A stretch of DNA of 64,000 nt from Pseudohongiella spirulinae (GTDB lineage Bacteria; Pseudomonadota; Gammaproteobacteria; Pseudomonadales; Pseudohongiellaceae). Positions within the stretch are counted from its first letter, which is position 1. Each line of letters starts with the position of its first letter. Positions 24,172 through 31,881 of this stretch are shown piece after piece. The DNA lies in the NCBI RefSeq assembly GCF_001444425.1, contig NZ_CP013189.1, positions 1,426,001 to 1,490,000 of the forward strand, given 5' to 3'. Below the pieces are notes generated by a model. It was not told where the DNA came from and ran no database searches. It saw nothing but the letters and a program-made list of their open reading frames with translations. The position numbers and the translations under genes were made by a program.

Positions 24172-25810
24172 GTGGAGCGACAGACCATTGCTGCTCCCAT
24201 CCGGCCAGTTGTAGTTGGCCAGTGCCGGGAAACGCCGGTGCCCGATTGTCAGCAAAGCGCGGATCGTGACGGATATGGGTAGTAAACCTTGGTTCCGTTG
24301 CAGATAAGGAACCGGCTATCAAAGCCCCGAAGATGTAAAGCTCACCCTGGTGCCTGTCCCTGAATCTGCGCACACTGAAACGCTGCCTGGCGTAAATAGC
24401 CGCATGAATATGCAGATCTCCCCGACCGGTTACCGATTGGCTTGCAATCTCGATATTGCCGTCGCTGATTAGCGTAAGCTGGCTGTGCTGGGCTTGATTT
24501 TCAGCGTATACCAGATCGCCAGTAATCGTGATTTGGTGCGGAGAAAACAGTATGACCATGCCGTTGACCTGGCCGGATACCTCAAGGCGAGAGCTACCTG
24601 TTGCCGCTACCAGCAGGGGCTGGTCCAGCGTCGAACCCGAGCCATTGTTATTCGGCTCATCAAGATCCTGCCAGTGATATTGCCCGTCGGGAAAGAACGT
24701 GAGGCGGGTGTCGTGATCCACTGTGTGCAGTTGTAGCTCCGTCGGGTTTAACAAGAAGGGAGCTGGCATGGCAGTGGCCGGTAAAGGTACAGCATCGACA
24801 CCGGTTTCTACGCCGGCCGGAAACAGGCCAGAGCGACGGGTACGGCGACTGATATGCTGTGTTGCGGCAATGGTGACGGGGCCTTCGAATTCGGGTCTGG
24901 ATCGGTAATCTGCAAAAAGATTGACGGCACTGTTGGAGTGGAAGTGACCTTCAATCCTGTCTTCTGACATTGACACGAGCGGGTCCCAGCGATGTACAAA
25001 CTTCGCATAATGAGAAAAGGCGCGCTCGTTCAGGGTGGCGGTGGTGCTGAATTGCTCTCCATTCTCTTCGTAACGGATGGCCACCTCGTAACTGGCCAGG
25101 CGAGTCAGGTCTGCAGCAACCCGGTCAGTTACTTCAATTTGATGGTTGTCGATTGAGAAAGCGGCGTTAGAATTGAATGCCTCTTCAAGTTGTTGTGAAT
25201 TCAGGGATTGCAATTGACTCAGAACCGTCTGCAGAGTCTCTATTTCTGCTTGCTGCATTAATCGGGTTTCAACTGCTGCAGGATTATTTTCCGCTACCTC
25301 GGACACCTCCGTCATTTGCATAGTTGTTGCAGCATCGGTTGAAACTGCCAGGGAGGTCACGACGGTATCGGCGGTCGCTGCTGTCTCTGCAATGGTGTCC
25401 CTGACTGTACTGGTGTTCTGCAATTGAGCCATCGGTTCAACCGCACGCACAGGTTCTGTGGGTGGCTGGGCGGCAACGACGGGGTTGCTGGCAGATTCGG
25501 CCACGGGTGCAGACTGTGACTCAGGTGCGGATTGTGACTCAGGCACCAAGACGGGCATGGATTCAGTGGCTGGTGCCGGCTCAGGGCTGCTTTCTGCGGC
25601 CGGCTCAGTTTCTTCTTCGCCGTTTGGTACAGAGAATGACACGTACAGGGAGGCTTGAGTATTGTCTCCGTAATTCTCCGGGTCATTGTTCATGCCAAAA
25701 CGATACCAGGCCGTCAGCACAGCTAGGTGGACAGACAGTGATAGCAGTATCGCCAACGAAATAAGCTGGCGACCTGCCAGCCGGACAGGTGTTGAGCTTT
25801 CGTTCAGCAT
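24113..25810 (-). CDS. membrane-anchored protein with Pro/Glu-rich linker and envelope-facing domain, unknown function
   Basis: The 565-residue product has one N-terminal membrane segment (about residues 15-35, LISLAILLSLSVHLAVL). A Pro/Glu/Ser/Val-rich linker follows (about 60-135; repeated PESQSAPE units), as in TonB- or TolA-like periplasmic spanners. The C-terminal half (about 230-560) is beta-rich with HFHSNSAVNLFADY, RLEVSGQVNGMVILFSP and DGNIEIASQSVTGRGDLHIHAAIYA. These motifs recall pilus-assembly PilX-like or polymer-forming proteins, but this is a weak resemblance. Orientation (N-in, C-periplasmic) is inferred. The last 59 bases overlap the convergent gene at 22768-24171. No partner genes of a pilus or secretion system are adjacent. 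Function is unknown. Confidence 0.75.
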   Translation of the reverse strand: MLNESSTPVRLAGRQLISLAILLSLSVHLAVLTAWYRFGMNNDPENYGDNTQASLYVSFSVPNGEEETEPAAESSPEPAPATESMPVLVPESQSAPESQSAPVAESASNPVVAAQPPTEPVRAVEPMAQLQNTSTVRDTIAETAATADTVVTSLAVSTDAATTMQMTEVSEVAENNPAAVETRLMQQAEIETLQTVLSQLQSLNSQQLEEAFNSNAAFSIDNHQIEVTDRVAADLTRLASYEVAIRYEENGEQFSTTATLNERAFSHYAKFVHRWDPLVSMSEDRIEGHFHSNSAVNLFADYRSRPEFEGPVTIAATQHISRRTRRSGLFPAGVETGVDAVPLPATAMPAPFLLNPTELQLHTVDHDTRLTFFPDGQYHWQDLDEPNNNGSGSTLDQPLLVAATGSSRLEVSGQVNGMVILFSPHQITITGDLVYAENQAQHSQLTLISDGNIEIASQSVTGRGDLHIHAAIYARQRFSVRRFRDRHQGELYIFGALIAGSLSATEPRFTTHIRHDPRFADNRAPAFPGTGQLQLAGWEQQWSVAPLSGRPLSGAPDIDRPLADE

Positions 25811-25882
25811 GGCCGCTGACCCTGGCAGAGACTTCAGCGAAAAAAAGATCAGGCTGTGTTTGATTATAAGTGAGCTGAACGC

Positions 25883-26647
25883 TCAGTCAAATGACATTTG
25901 CCGGTCTATTCTGAACGGGCCCCAGCTCTGACACAGTGGCATGATTTCCATTGCATTGATGTTGATATGAGCGGGGGTATTACAAACCCAGTGAATGATG
26001 TCAGCAAGGTCGTCGGCCGAGATGGGTTTTGTCCCGTCATAGACTTCGGCCGCGCGGGCAGCATCGTGATTGAAGCGGACCAGCGAAAATTCTGTCTCCG
26101 CCAGCCCGGGCTCGATATTGGTGACTTTGATACGTTTGCCCAGTAAATCGGCCCGAAGGCCGCGACTGAACTGCTTCACAAATGCCTTGGTAGCGCCGTA
26201 AACGTTACCGCCCGGATAAGGCCAGTTGCCCGCCGTAGAGCCAATATTGACGATATGGCCGCGATCACGCCTGACCATGGCCGGTAACACCAACCGGGTC
26301 AGATGCACCAGCGCGCTAATATTGGTATCTATCATCTGCTGCCAGTGACTCATTTCAGCCTGGTCAGCGCCGGACAGTCCCAGTGCAAGGCCGGCGTTGT
26401 TGATCAGGACATCCGGTTTGCCAAAGGCCTCGGGTATGTTCTCTATAGCTGATTGCAGAGCCTGTTGATCAGTAATATCGAGGCTGATGAGGTGGGTGTC
26501 ACAGCCATCAAGCTCGTCAGCAAGGGTCTGCAAGCGTTGCTGGCGACGGGCAAGCAGAATCAGTCGATCGCCGTGGGCAGCAAATTTTCTGGCACAGGCG
26601 GCGCCAAAGCCCGATGAGGCGCCGGTTATAAAAACGGTCCGGGTCAT
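25883..26647 (-). CDS. short-chain dehydrogenase/reductase, YdfG-like
   Basis: The 254-residue product is a classical SDR. The cofactor motif is TGASSGFGAACA, the structural motif is NNAG, the catalytic serine lies in NIGSTAGNW, and the catalytic Tyr-Lys pair in YGATKAFV. The ARRQQRL segment after the second strand carries arginines that favour NADP(H). It is close to the YdfG group, NADP-dependent 3-hydroxy acid (serine/allo-threonine) dehydrogenases, judging by LLARRQQRL and the MEIMPLCQSWGPF ending. Its 5' side is a terminator-ended structured RNA (26701-26860), which could be a separate small RNA or the leader of this gene. Confidence 0.9.
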   Translation of the reverse strand: MTRTVFITGASSGFGAACARKFAAHGDRLILLARRQQRLQTLADELDGCDTHLISLDITDQQALQSAIENIPEAFGKPDVLINNAGLALGLSGADQAEMSHWQQMIDTNISALVHLTRLVLPAMVRRDRGHIVNIGSTAGNWPYPGGNVYGATKAFVKQFSRGLRADLLGKRIKVTNIEPGLAETEFSLVRFNHDAARAAEVYDGTKPISADDLADIIHWVCNTPAHININAMEIMPLCQSWGPFRIDRQMSFD

Positions 26648-26700
26648 AGTGGTTACTCACGAGTAAAGCCTCGAGTATGCAGGTTTTGATTGAAGCACGC

Positions 26701-26736
26701 AAAAAAAGGGGTACCGGACCATATGTCCGATACCCC
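26701..26736 (-). terminator. intrinsic terminator on the minus strand
   Basis: Read on the minus strand, a GGGGTATCGGAC arm and a GTCCGGTACCCC arm pair (one mismatch) around a short ATATG-type loop and are followed by seven T residues. It lies about 55 bases before the SDR start. It therefore either ends a small RNA or acts as an attenuator for the SDR gene. Confidence 0.75.
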
Positions 26737-26860
26737 GGAAAACACCGGCCAGCTGGAAGCTTGAGACTGACCGGCGACCATCTTCCCTGACGGCTAAGGT
26801 GCGTTGTCCTGTCGCACATTTGATTTATAGTTGGCTTTTCCCTGGTCTGCCATTTTTTTT
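26737..26860 (-). ncRNA. candidate small RNA or structured leader with GGA motifs
   Basis: No gene occupies this stretch, but the minus strand is highly structured and ends at the terminator at 26701-26736. A hairpin GTGCG/CGCAC (26799-26817) displays the loop ACAGGACAA. A second hairpin pairs CCGGTCAG with CTGGCCGG (26745-26774). GGA motifs also occur in CCAGGGAAAAG, CAGGGAAGATGG and the terminator arm. GGA in a hairpin loop is the recognition feature of CsrA/RsmA, so a CsrA-sequestering RNA is one reading. An attenuating leader of the SDR gene is the other. The 5' end is not defined and no convincing promoter hexamers were found. The sequence matches no riboswitch I could recall. Confidence 0.4.
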
Positions 26861-26868
26861 AAAAGCTG

Positions 26869-26897
26869 CCTTGAAAATCATCGCTGTATCCCAACAT
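26869..26897 (+). promoter_or_regulatory. sigma-32-type heat-shock promoter of the Hsp20 gene
   Basis: CCTTGAAA (26869-26876) matches the sigma-32 -35 element CTTGAAA. CCCAACAT (26890-26897) resembles the -10 element CCCCATNT, with a 13-base spacer between TTGAAA and CCC. Transcription would begin near 26905, leaving a leader of about 98 bases before the Hsp20 start. Confidence 0.65.
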
Positions 26898-26904
26898 ATA
26901 AGTA

Positions 26905-26998
26905 CAGGTCAGGTGCTCATGTGAGGCCTGATCCAACACACCAGATCAATTGATTGGTGTCTGAAACCCGAATCCATATATTGCTTGATGAGGATATA
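26905..26998 (+). promoter_or_regulatory. ROSE-like RNA thermometer in the Hsp20 leader
   Basis: The leader can fold into three consecutive hairpins: CAGGTC/GGCCTG (26905-26930), ACACCA/TGGTGT with an inner ATC/GAT extension (26938-26960), and TATATTGCT paired to AGGATATA (26977-26998). The last hairpin buries the Shine-Dalgarno AGGA (26991-26994). The anti-Shine-Dalgarno TTGCT has the U(U/C)GCU form and the single unpaired G that define ROSE thermometers of small heat-shock genes. The ATG follows eight bases after AGGA. The fold was made by hand, not computed. Confidence 0.65.
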
Positions 26999-27002
26999 CG
27001 AC

Positions 27003-27452
27003 ATGAGAAATATCGACTTCGCACCTTTATACCGTTCTGCTGTTGGCTTTGATCATCTTAGCCAGTTGCTTGACGCTGTGACACAGCGTGAACAGAATCA
27101 ACCCAGTTATCCACCGTACAATATCGAGCGGCTGGACAAAGACCAGTATCGCATTACCATGGCGGTTGCTGGATTTACCCAGGATGAGTTGATCATTGAG
27201 TCCGAGCTTCAGTCTCTGAAAGTACGTGGTGAAAAAGCCGCTGAACAGGCGGAGCGTCAATACCTGCATCAGGGTATTGCGGCCCGAAATTTCGAAAGGG
27301 TCTTCCAGCTGGCTGACCATATCCGTGTTGTCAGCGCCAATCTGGAGAATGGTCTGCTGCACATTGAATTGCAGCGTCAGATTCCAGAAGCCATGAAGCC
27401 GCGTCAGATTCCTATCGGTGCTTCGTCTGAAAAACTGATTGAAGCCAGATAA
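27003..27452 (+). CDS. ibpA: small heat-shock protein, Hsp20/IbpA family
   Basis: The 149-residue product is an alpha-crystallin-domain holdase that binds unfolding proteins in the cytosol. The N-terminal MRNIDFAPLYRSAVGFDHL is typical of the IbpA group. The alpha-crystallin domain (about residues 35-125) includes YNIERLDKDQYRITMAVAGF, the GEKAAEQAERQYLHQGIAARNFERVFQL segment, and a short C-terminal tail with an IPI motif (RQIPIG) that docks neighbouring subunits. The ATG at 27003 follows AGGA with good spacing. The in-frame ATGs upstream at 26985 and 26988 would place the start inside the thermometer hairpin. The gene has its own heat-shock promoter and ends at a strong terminator. Confidence 0.95.
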   Translation: MRNIDFAPLYRSAVGFDHLSQLLDAVTQREQNQPSYPPYNIERLDKDQYRITMAVAGFTQDELIIESELQSLKVRGEKAAEQAERQYLHQGIAARNFERVFQLADHIRVVSANLENGLLHIELQRQIPEAMKPRQIPIGASSEKLIEAR

Positions 27453-27483
27453 ACCTCGCAAGGAATAGTATTCGCCATTACTC

Positions 27484-27510
27484 AGGCAGCCCACGGGCTG
27501 CCTTTTTTTT
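27484..27510 (+). terminator. intrinsic terminator after ibpA
   Basis: The arms AGGCAGCCC and GGGCTGCCT form a stable stem around a short loop, followed by eight T residues, 31 bases after the ibpA stop codon. Confidence 0.92.
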
Positions 27511-27555
27511 GTCAGGCAAGTATACTCGGTAGCAAATTCAGAAAAGGATTCAACT

Positions 27556-28560
27556 ATGCTTGCTATTGCTTATACGGGGAGCGGCCCGCTGCGCTGGGTT
27601 GACGCAGATGTACCGGAACCCGGCGATCACGACGTGCTGGTGGAAGTAAAGGCGATTGCCGTAAACCCGGTGGATACCAAAATTCGCGGGCGCGTAAAGC
27701 CACCGGAAGATCAGCCGAAGATTCTGGGTTGGGACGCAGTAGGCATAGTGGTTGCGACTGGCCCCTCCGTGACACTGTTCAATCCAGGCGACCGTATCTG
27801 GTATGCAGGCGATGTAAGCCGCGCCGGGTGTAATGCGCAATACCAGTGTATTGATGAACGCATTTGCGCCATCGCGCCAGAGTCCTTGAGTGATGCCGAT
27901 GCGGCGGCTATGCCGCTGACGACCATCACCGCCTGGGAAATGCTGTTTGATCGACTCCAGCTTCCCATGGGTGCCGAAGGAGCTGAGCATAACTTGCTGG
28001 TAGTGGGCGCGGGCGGCGGCGTCGGTTCCATGCTGGTGCAACTGGCAAGCAAATTATCCAGCGCCACGGTGATAGGTACAGCCTCGCGTCCGGAAAGTCG
28101 GCAGTGGGTTGAGTCTCTTGGCGCTCATCATGTAATAGATCACACCCAACCATTAAAAGAGCAACTGGCTGCACTTGGTATTCCGGACGTCACGTTAGTG
28201 GCATCGGTCAACAGGACGGATCAGCATTACGCCGCACTGTGCGAGTTGATGCGCCCTCAGGGGCGTCTGGCTTTGATTGATGACCCGGTTCAACCGCTGG
28301 ATATCAAGCTGATGAAGCAGAAAAGTCTGTCCCTGCATTGGGAGTTCATGTTTACGCGGCCCCTGTTCCAGACCCGAGATATTCTGGCCCAACATCATTT
28401 ACTGACTCAGGTTGCCCGGCTTGTTGATCAGGGCACACTGAAAACAACAACAGGTGCCAACTTCGGTCTGATATCACCGGAAAGTCTGGAGCAAGCTCAT
28501 CAGGCAATGAAAACCGAGCACACCACCGGCAAGGTTGTCCTGGAAGGTTTTGCCGTTTAA
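27556..28560 (+). CDS. zinc-type alcohol dehydrogenase-like / quinone oxidoreductase (MDR superfamily)
   Basis: The 334-residue cytosolic protein belongs to the medium-chain dehydrogenase/reductase superfamily. It has the GroES-like start MLAIAYTGSGPLRWVDADVPEPGDHDVLVEV, the substrate-side segment VNPVDTKIRG and the nucleotide motif VVGAGGGVGSMLVQLA. The cysteine ligands of the structural zinc are absent, so it is more like the NADPH quinone oxidoreductase or ZADH-type branch than true alcohol dehydrogenase. An AAAGGA site precedes the ATG. Nitronate monooxygenase follows after 38 bases on the same strand, and a glutamate-synthase-like gene after that, so the three probably share a transcript. 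The substrate is unknown. Confidence 0.88.
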   Translation: MLAIAYTGSGPLRWVDADVPEPGDHDVLVEVKAIAVNPVDTKIRGRVKPPEDQPKILGWDAVGIVVATGPSVTLFNPGDRIWYAGDVSRAGCNAQYQCIDERICAIAPESLSDADAAAMPLTTITAWEMLFDRLQLPMGAEGAEHNLLVVGAGGGVGSMLVQLASKLSSATVIGTASRPESRQWVESLGAHHVIDHTQPLKEQLAALGIPDVTLVASVNRTDQHYAALCELMRPQGRLALIDDPVQPLDIKLMKQKSLSLHWEFMFTRPLFQTRDILAQHHLLTQVARLVDQGTLKTTTGANFGLISPESLEQAHQAMKTEHTTGKVVLEGFAV

Positions 28561-28598
28561 ATTCTCATTTTTATTATCTTTCTGCATCAGGAGTTTCC

Positions 28599-29558
28599 AT
28601 GTCACGTTTGCCACCCGTTTTGAAGAATCTGCCATTTCCGGTTGTGGGTTCACCTTTATTTATTATCAGCAACCCCAGGCTGGTGATCGAGCAGTGCAAG
28701 GCGGGCATTGTCGGCTCGATGCCGGCATTGAATGCGCGGCCGGCCGAGCAGCTCGAAGATTGGCTGGCAGAAATTACGGAAACCCTGGCAGAGCATGACA
28801 GGAAAAATCCAGACAATCCTGCCGCTCCTTTTGCGATTAATCAGATTGTGCATCGCAGTAACGACCGTCTTGATCATGACATGGCACTTTGTGAAAAATA
28901 CAAGGTGCCCATAATCATCACCAGCCTGGGGGCAAGGGAAGATGTAAACAAGGCCGTTCAGTCCTGGGGTGGCATTGTCCTGCATGATGTGATCAATAAT
29001 GTATTTGCACATAAAGCGATCGAAAAGGGCGCTGATGGTTTGATATGTGTGGCTGCTGGGGCAGGTGGTCATGCCAGCGTGAAAAGTCCTTTTGCCATGA
29101 TTCAGGAAGTTCGCGACTGGTTTGATGGCCCGGTGCTGCTGTCCGGCTCCATTGCGACCGGTGGAGCCGTGCTGGCGGCTCAGGCGATGGGTGCTGACCT
29201 GGCCTATATAGGTTCTCCGTTTATTGCAACCCATGAGGCCAGGGCGGTGGATGAATATAAACGAATGATCGTTGAGAGCAATTCAGACGATATTGTCTAC
29301 AGCAATTTTTATACAGGCGTTCATGGTAATTACCTGAAGGGCAGTATTCGCAATGCGGGAATGGATCCGGATAATCTTCCTGAGTCAGACCCCAGCAAAA
29401 TGAACTTTGGTGGCGGTGGAGAGAAGCGCGCATGGCGTGATATCTGGGGCTGCGGGCAGGGTATCGGGGTCATTCGGGAGGTCGTGTCAACGGCTGAGCT
29501 GGTGGCCAGGTTGAGGCGGGAGTATGCCGAGGCCAGACAAAGGCTGTGCGACGGCTAA
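28599..29558 (+). CDS. nitronate monooxygenase (2-nitropropane dioxygenase family)
   Basis: Family members are FMN-dependent TIM-barrel enzymes that oxidise alkyl nitronates such as propionate-3-nitronate to aldehydes. The 319-residue product shows PVVGSPLFIISNPRLVIEQCKAGIVGS at the N-terminus. The FMN-phosphate region is DGLICVAAGAGGHAS followed by VLLSGSIATGGAVLAAQAMGADLAYIGS. The His at the GGHAS position corresponds to a conserved active-site residue of the family. Assignment to the family is firm. The native substrate is uncertain because many members detoxify or have other roles. It lies in a likely operon with the upstream quinone-oxidoreductase-like gene and the downstream FMN glutamate-synthase-like gene. 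Confidence 0.9.
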   Translation: MSRLPPVLKNLPFPVVGSPLFIISNPRLVIEQCKAGIVGSMPALNARPAEQLEDWLAEITETLAEHDRKNPDNPAAPFAINQIVHRSNDRLDHDMALCEKYKVPIIITSLGAREDVNKAVQSWGGIVLHDVINNVFAHKAIEKGADGLICVAAGAGGHASVKSPFAMIQEVRDWFDGPVLLSGSIATGGAVLAAQAMGADLAYIGSPFIATHEARAVDEYKRMIVESNSDDIVYSNFYTGVHGNYLKGSIRNAGMDPDNLPESDPSKMNFGGGGEKRAWRDIWGCGQGIGVIREVVSTAELVARLRREYAEARQRLCDG

Positions 29559-29595
29559 GTTCAACTTATTTTACAATTCACGCAGGGAGCAGTTG

Positions 29596-31218
29596 ATGAC
29601 ACCAGCGGTACGTTTTTATTGGATGTTTGTGGCTGTGATGTTGCCGCTGACATTTCTCCTGCTGCTTAATGCTACCCAATGGTCAGTGGCTCCCGGACAC
29701 CTGATAGAGCACCCCTGGCTGCTGGTATTCTTTTTACTGGTTGTGGTGTTCACCGCAACCGGGCTGTCAGATCTTTTTTACGCCGACAGTAATCTACGAA
29801 AAAATTACCCCGTTTTCGCCAATATTCGCTTTTTGTTTGAACACTTTCGGCCCGAAATCCGCCAATACTTTATTGCGGACAATCTTGAGGAACGTCCTTT
29901 TAGCCGGGAGACCAGAGACCTGATTTATCGCCGTGCCAAACAACTGGACGATACGCTGCCATTTGGCACCGAGCGTGATATCACTGAGACCGGTTATCTG
30001 AGCCTGTTTCAGTCATTGAACGCCAAACACATAGATCCAGAGTCTGTACGGGTGAGCGTTGGGGGGGCGGCCTGTCGTCAACCCTACAGTGCATCCTTGT
30101 TGAATATTTCCGGCATGAGTTTTGGAGCCCTGAGTAACAATGCCATCAGTGCTCTGAATCAGGCGGCGGCTGCCGGGAATTTTTATCATAATACCGGAGA
30201 AGGAGGCATAAGCCCCTATCATCTGCAGTATGGCGGGGATCTGGTCTGGCAGATTGGCACAGGGTATTTTGGCTGTCGCGACATAAACGGACGGTTTAAT
30301 CCGGAGGCCTTCCGCCGCCAGGCACTGGCGCCAGTGGTAAAGATGATCGAAATTAAACTGTCTCAAGGTGCAAAACCGTCACATGGTGGTGTCTTGCCGG
30401 GGGCCAAAGTTACCGAGGAAATTGCCAGAATACGCCTGGTTGAAGTTGGTAAAACAGTTAATTCACCCGCAAACCACCCGGAATTCGATTCACCCCTGGG
30501 TTTGATGCGCTTTGTCGAACGTCTGAGGGAGCTTAGTGATGGCAAGCCTGTGGGTTTCAAACTCTGCATTGGCAAAAAATCTGAATTCATGGGCATTGTG
30601 AAAGCCATGTTGTCGACCGGCATTCTTCCGGACTTTATCACCGTTGATGGTGCGGAGGGAGGCACCGGCGCGGCGCCGGTAGAGTTCTCCAACCGGCTTG
30701 GTATGCCGGGACTGGAAGCAACGTATTTTGTATCCAACGTGTTAAAGGGAGCAGGGCTTCGAGATAAAGTAAAAATCATCACCGCTGCAAAAAATGCCAG
30801 TGGTTTTGATATGTTGTCAAAAATTGCTCTGGGGGCTGATATCGTGAATTCCGCCCGCGCCATGATGCTTGCTCTGGGCTGCATTCAATCCAAATCCTGC
30901 AATACCAACAAGTGTCCGACGGGTGTTGCGACACAGGATAAAGCGCGCGCCAAAGCACTTAATGTAGACTTGCGAGCCCGTCGGGTCGAGCATTATCAAC
31001 AGGGTACGGTGAAGGCGTTTCTGGAACTGTGCGGTGCGCTGGGTTACGACAGTCCCGCGCAACTTGGGCCAAAGGATCTGTATCAGCGCACAGAATCCGG
31101 ACTGCGTAATTTTGATCAGGTTTATGTGCCATTGAAACCTGGGCAGCTGCTTATGGATGATGTGCCGGACTTCTATCGGGAGGACTGGCAGCGGGCGACA
31201 GACCAGGCGTTTGTTTGA
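29596..31218 (+). CDS. membrane-anchored FMN-binding glutamate-synthase-like protein
   Basis: The 540-residue product has two N-terminal transmembrane segments (about residues 7-25, FYWMFVAVMLPLTFLLLL, and 38-55, LLVFFLLVVVFTATGL). A glutamate-synthase FMN domain follows (about 120-500), with ISGMSFGALSNNAISALN, GGVLPGAKVTEEIA and DGAEGGTGAAPVEF. The iron-sulfur cluster cysteines are visible as CIQSKSCNTNKCPTG. It lacks the glutaminase domain of GltB, so it cannot use glutamine-derived ammonia in the normal way. Such stand-alone proteins are widespread and their reaction is not settled. GGGAG six bases before the ATG fixes the start at 29596. It follows nitronate monooxygenase. Confidence 0.9.
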   Translation: MTPAVRFYWMFVAVMLPLTFLLLLNATQWSVAPGHLIEHPWLLVFFLLVVVFTATGLSDLFYADSNLRKNYPVFANIRFLFEHFRPEIRQYFIADNLEERPFSRETRDLIYRRAKQLDDTLPFGTERDITETGYLSLFQSLNAKHIDPESVRVSVGGAACRQPYSASLLNISGMSFGALSNNAISALNQAAAAGNFYHNTGEGGISPYHLQYGGDLVWQIGTGYFGCRDINGRFNPEAFRRQALAPVVKMIEIKLSQGAKPSHGGVLPGAKVTEEIARIRLVEVGKTVNSPANHPEFDSPLGLMRFVERLRELSDGKPVGFKLCIGKKSEFMGIVKAMLSTGILPDFITVDGAEGGTGAAPVEFSNRLGMPGLEATYFVSNVLKGAGLRDKVKIITAAKNASGFDMLSKIALGADIVNSARAMMLALGCIQSKSCNTNKCPTGVATQDKARAKALNVDLRARRVEHYQQGTVKAFLELCGALGYDSPAQLGPKDLYQRTESGLRNFDQVYVPLKPGQLLMDDVPDFYREDWQRATDQAFV

Positions 31219-31245
31219 GTACAGGTGAAAACGTTGGTAAAGAGG

Positions 31246-31833
31246 TCAGCGTACCGCCACAACGATCCAGTCAGCAATCAAGGCAGGCTTGGGCTCGTTC
31301 TCCAGCTCAATAGTCACCGAGTGACGTAGCAATACTTCCCGTTCGTTACGCTCTTCTGCGCTGAGTAACGTGAATCGTCCTCTGATTCGGGAGCCTATCC
31401 TGACAGGATTCAGGAAGCGCACCCGGTCCAGACCGTAAATAATGCTCTGCTTTGTGCCAATAATCTTAAGCGTGCCATAAGTCGCAAAGGTCGGCATCAG
31501 CGCCATGGTGAGCATGCCGTGGGCAATGGTGCCGGCGTAACAGGTTTCTCGCTGTGCCCGGTCCTGATCGACATGAATAAACTGGAAATCACCCGTAAAA
31601 CTTGCGAACTGGTTGACCAGATTCTGGGTAATGGGGAACCAGTTGGTCATTCCAACTTCACGGCCTAAAAATGCCTGAGCCTGTTGAACTGTAGCGCGAA
31701 CGGGTGCCGTTTCGCCAGCCAGTCCCAGGGTGGCGGTTTTGACATAGTTACGTAGCTGTGAATCGGCCGGCATGGCTGCCGAGTCATTCAGATAGTTACG
31801 AAGGTCCTGTAAAGAGTCTGTCAGTGCCATCAT
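31246..31833 (-). CDS. MaoC-like dehydratase domain protein
   Basis: The 195-residue product belongs to the hot-dog-fold MaoC family, enoyl-CoA hydratase 2-like. The hydratase-2 motif is recognisable as FTGDFQFIHVD and AGTIAHGMLTMAL, in which the Asp and His are the catalytic pair. An N-terminal extension of about 60 residues precedes the domain. It is the third gene of a minus-strand series with cytochrome c4 and an exported RidA (48-base gap). Why a CoA-thioester enzyme accompanies two periplasmic proteins is unexplained. It converges with the gene at 29596-31218. Start may be at 31833 or three bases later. Confidence 0.9.
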   Translation of the reverse strand: MMALTDSLQDLRNYLNDSAAMPADSQLRNYVKTATLGLAGETAPVRATVQQAQAFLGREVGMTNWFPITQNLVNQFASFTGDFQFIHVDQDRAQRETCYAGTIAHGMLTMALMPTFATYGTLKIIGTKQSIIYGLDRVRFLNPVRIGSRIRGRFTLLSAEERNEREVLLRHSVTIELENEPKPALIADWIVVAVR

Positions 31834-31881
31834 GTGCCTGAAATGGCAGGGCGCCGCAATAGCAGCGCCCTGGCTGCCGAG

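Noticed and set aside
26737-26860. Known riboswitch, SRP RNA or 6S RNA in the structured region
   Set aside because: The conserved cores I could recall for TPP, glycine, c-di-GMP, fluoride and cobalamin riboswitches, the SRP GGAAG loop region and the 6S open bubble are not present.
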